Shown here: one piece after another, positions 61,639-64,000 of the stretch
How positions within the stretch are numbered: position 1 is the stretch's first letter
How the letters are laid out: the number at the start of each line of letters is the position of its first letter
Origin: UBA5109 sp965661005
GTDB taxonomy: Bacteria; Pseudomonadota; Gammaproteobacteria; Pseudomonadales; Pseudohongiellaceae
NCBI GenBank assembly: GCA_965661005.1
Contig: CBFICB010000009.1
Location: 13,973 to 77,972, forward strand
Length of the DNA stretch: 64,000 nucleotides
Direction of reading: 5' to 3'
Position numbers and translations under genes: made by a program
Notes under the pieces: generated by a model
Databases searched by the model: none
What the model saw: only the letters and a program-made list of their open reading frames with translations
What the model was told of the DNA's origin: nothing

Positions 61639-62886
61639 TTATATTGTTCCACGTAAACTATAAAGTGGTTCTAGTAACCATTCGAAGAGACTGCGTTTAT
61701 CCAAGATAACATCAGCAGACAATAACATTCCGGGTTTTAGAGAATAATTTTCGTTATAAGCAGTGATGGATTGAGCTTCAAGAGTGACTATGACTTTATA
61801 TGCAGGCTCATCAAGCTTAAGGTTGATTGGCAATTCATTCTGTACCAAAACAGAATTGGAAATACTGCTCACTGTGCCATCATAAAGTCCAAAACGCTCA
61901 TATGGAAAGGCATCATATTTAATCTTAACTGCTTGACCAATTTGTATAAATCCAATTGCTCGAGTTGGAATATAGAGTTGGGCCTCCAGTACTGAATTTT
62001 CAGGGGTAATAGCCAGTACCGGCGAATTTGGGCTAACTCTTTGTCCTATTTCTGTGAAGAGCGAAGTGATTCGGCCATTCACGGGTGAGTGTATAGTAGA
62101 AATCGTATCTGCAAGAGTAGTTACTTTCTGCTTTGATATTTCGGATATTCTGTTATCAATGGCTGCTATGTTTCGATTACTGTTAATAATATAGTTTTCA
62201 CGATCCAGTTCAGACTCATGTAGATTAGATGATTTTTGAACTATGCTTAAATCTATATTTTGTAATTGTATTGTTGATTGTAAAAAGGCCTTTCGAGCAT
62301 TTTCTAATACAGATTGAGAAACAGCCTCTCTTGCAAAAAGTAATTGCGTCCTTTTGTAAGACTCCTCTTCAAGATCCTGGAGTTCTTTATGGTAATTTCT
62401 TAGGTTTTCAAGTTGTGAAATTTCACTTTGTAGATGAGTATTCACTTCTTCATGGCGCATCAATAAATTTTGAATAAATAATCGTTCACGATCCTTGTTC
62501 TCGGTTAGAAGCTTTTCCTGCTTAATAAGATTTTCCATAACTTGATCAGAGACATAACTCTGTCCATTAGAGTTTTGCTCAATTTGCAATTTAAATAAGG
62601 GTAAATGGGTGTATACATGGTCACCTTCATCGCTTAAAAATTGATTAAGAATACCGGTTTGGGGAGGATAGACACGGATAACGTCATTATCAGGAGCTAA
62701 AAAACCAACGACTGTTTGTTTACGTGAATACTTATTGAATGCAAGAAAGAGCAAGGCAACAAAGGTGATAGAAAACAAAAAAAAACAATAAATATAATAA
62801 GAAACAGGTTGGCTAAGTGTGACTTCACCCAATAATCTTTCTCCCTGGGTTCTGATAACCTCTTTACGAAATAATGATTCACTCAC
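61639..62886 (-). CDS. HlyD-family membrane fusion protein of a type I exporter
   Basis: A 415-residue periplasmic adaptor, CvaA-like. Short cytoplasmic N-terminus, one helix (about 30-52), barrel-sandwich start DNDVIRVYPPQTGILNQFLSDEGDHV, a long coiled-coil hairpin (about 115-255), and the returning lipoyl half (IHSPVNGRITSLFTEIGQRVSPNSPVLAI). C-terminal YKVIVTLEAQSITAYNENYSLKPGMLLSADV is typical. It lies 8 bases upstream of the C39 ABC exporter. No outer-membrane TolC gene or double-glycine precursor is visible in the window. Confidence 0.92.
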   Translation of the reverse strand: MSESLFRKEVIRTQGERLLGEVTLSQPVSYYIYCFFLFSITFVALLFLAFNKYSRKQTVVGFLAPDNDVIRVYPPQTGILNQFLSDEGDHVYTHLPLFKLQIEQNSNGQSYVSDQVMENLIKQEKLLTENKDRERLFIQNLLMRHEEVNTHLQSEISQLENLRNYHKELQDLEEESYKRTQLLFAREAVSQSVLENARKAFLQSTIQLQNIDLSIVQKSSNLHESELDRENYIINSNRNIAAIDNRISEISKQKVTTLADTISTIHSPVNGRITSLFTEIGQRVSPNSPVLAITPENSVLEAQLYIPTRAIGFIQIGQAVKIKYDAFPYERFGLYDGTVSSISNSVLVQNELPINLKLDEPAYKVIVTLEAQSITAYNENYSLKPGMLLSADVILDKRSLFEWLLEPLYSLRGTI

Positions 62887-63042
62887 TAAGATATTTTCTT
62901 ATTTACTAGTGTTTGACTAAATATCTAGACTAGCTTTTAAGGTCTGTCAAAATTGTTTTGAGGTTTAGCTGTTACTAGAGGAGTTGACTTGCTACTTGCT
63001 AAAAGTGTCAAAAGGGAAGAGTAGAAGGTTTGGCAAACATAT

Positions 63043-63117
63043 TGGCTGGGGTGGTAGGATTCGAACCTACGCATGATGGAGTCAGAGTCCATTGCCTTAC
63101 CGCTTGGCGACACCCCA
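63043..63117 (-). tRNA. tRNA-Gln (anticodon CUG)
   Basis: The minus strand folds as a 75-base tRNA including an encoded CCA: acceptor TGGGGTG pairing with CACCCCA, anticodon loop CTCTGAC (anticodon CTG, decoding CAG), and T-loop GGTTCGAATCC. Confidence 0.95.
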
Positions 63118-63253
63118 GTGGCAGGGACGATATTAGACCAAGCTTGGCACTTTAGGTCAATCAGAGTAAACCAAGAGTGCTTTATTTTTAGATTCATTAA
63201 ATTGAAACCATGGTACGATTCTCTTAAAACAAAAATCATTAATGGTATCCGTA

Positions 63254-63787
63254 ATGAAACACCAAAAACAGATATCAGTGCATATCAGCGTTTGTAAATT
63301 TCTTTTTAAAGCTGTTCTTTTTGCAGTCTTGCTGCCAGCATCTGTATTTGCTCAAAACCAGAACTCGCAAGCAGCCGATGATGTGCTTGGTTCCGGCAAT
63401 TACATTCATATTGTTGAGAATCTGGATCGTTCGCTTGCCTTTTATCAGGCTCTCTTGGGTGCTGAGCCTAATGGCGGTACCGAGCCTCGTACTTTTGGAG
63501 CACTTGAACCAGTTTTACAAATGTACAATGCGTCAGATGCTGAGTTCAGGGGGGCAACCATTCCTGTGCCGAATACTGATTTAGGCATGGAGTTCCTTGA
63601 ATGGCGTGGTGTACAGCGTACAGTGCTTTCGTCCAATTTTTATGATCATGGCTCACCCATTTTTTTGTTGTTTGTGCGTGATTTAGAGGCTTCAATTGAC
63701 TCGGTAGTTGCGTATGGAGGGTCCATTGTTACTCCCGCCGGGGAAGCCGTTGGTACTGGCAGAGCCGTGGCATCAACGATCCAATGA
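63254..63787 (+). pseudogene. secreted VOC/glyoxalase-fold protein, 3' end lost
   Basis: A Sec signal peptide (MKHQKQISVHISVCKFLFKAVLFAVLLPASVFAQ) is followed by one VOC module (DDVLGSGNYIHIVENLDRSLAFYQALLGAEPNG ... FVRDLEASIDSVVAYGGSIVTPAGEAV). The frame ends at a TGA right after GRAVASTIQ, before the final metal-ligand strand of the fold. The following ~215 bases have a different composition, so the gene seems truncated by insertion or rearrangement near 63780. ATG 63242 is an alternative start. Substrate unknown. Confidence 0.7.
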
Positions 63788-63879
63788 CTCAAAGACCGCA
63801 GTGCTAACAAAACGCTGGCACCTATCGCCAGCTGCAGCACTTTATTCCGATGAAGAGGGGTGAGTCTTGAAGGGTCCAT

Positions 63880-64000
63880 CTAAGGGGACTCAATGAGCGG
63901 CGCCTGGCGCAGTGCCGCAAGATTAGCACTGGCAGTGATAAAGCAGGTGATACGCAGTTGCTCATGCCATTGTTCGATGAGATCGCTGAGTGCTTGTTGG
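63880..64000 (-). CDS. C-terminal end of an unidentified reading frame, cut by window edge
   Basis: On the minus strand 39 residues (ending RQAPLIESP, stop TAG at 63880-63882) run off the right edge: ALSDLIEQWHEQLRITCF and TASANLAALRQAPLIESP. The region is visibly more GC-rich than the rest of the window. I do not recognise the family. Its position beside a truncated VOC gene would suit a mobile element, but no transposase motif is seen in what remains. Confidence 0.4.
   Translation of the reverse strand, partial: QQALSDLIEQWHEQLRITCFITASANLAALRQAPLIESP

Noticed and set aside
62887..63042. Double-glycine precursor peptide next to the exporter
   Set aside because: All short frames here stop within a dozen codons and none carries a GG leader.
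63646..63879. Minus-strand 77-codon frame across the VOC 3' end
   Set aside because: It spans the composition junction and is partly antisense to the VOC gene; no motif supports it.

Overview
The window reads as a chromosomal segment of a moderately AT-rich gammaproteobacterium. Most of it follows, gene by gene, the order known from Pseudomonas: dksA-gluQ-(cbrA)-cbrB-pcnB; ptsO-rapZ-ptsN-rpoN-lptBAC-kdsC-kdsD; ibaG-murA-hisG-hisD-degS/algW; cysD-cysNC; zapG/zapE; rplM-rpsI-pet-sspA-sspB-dolP-diaA; yraN-lpoA-rsmI. A K+-type membrane pyrophosphatase, an NhaC-type antiporter and a TonB receptor would suit a marine organism, but no genus can be named from the sequence.

Layout. 1-4.7 kb: pcnB (cut by the left edge), a previously unannotated sigma54-type small RNA resembling CrcZ, cbrB, gluQ and dksA, all on the minus strand. 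4.8-9.4 kb: Rieske ferredoxin/PLP sulfhydrylase pair and a multicopper oxidase next to a Tat-exported molybdopterin oxidoreductase. 9.6-19 kb: a second DksA-like protein, envelope proteins of unknown role, pyrophosphatase, Mrp, DarP, MgtE, NhaC. 19-33 kb: nitrogen PTS, RpoN, LPS transport, Kdo synthesis, murA, histidine genes, DegS-like protease, small conserved proteins. 33.7-42.5 kb: TonB receptor, fructosamine kinase, sulfate activation, ZapG/ZapE, L13/S9. 42.7-52 kb: bc1 complex, SspAB, envelope and DNA-initiation genes. 52-64 kb is an accessory tail with paired small membrane proteins, a secreted ankyrin protein, periplasmic KatG, type I export genes, tRNA-Gln and a broken VOC gene.

The strongest observations are: (1) a CrcZ-like sRNA between cbrB and pcnB with a -24/-12 promoter, A-rich Hfq/Crc-type motifs and a terminator; (2) its presumed activator CbrB has lost the receiver phosphorylation residues, and the partner kinase gene cbrA is absent from its usual place; (3) cytochrome b and cytochrome c1 are fused in one 670-residue reading frame; (4) DksA carries a histone H1-like tail built from a tandem DNA repeat.

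Several genes in the right 15 kb (yraN, a small heat-shock protein, a C39 ABC exporter) are broken by exactly one lesion each. Either this is recent decay or these are residual sequence errors; the window alone cannot decide. Some expected genes are missing from otherwise conserved clusters: cbrA, hpf, mlaFEDCB, hisC and rnpB.
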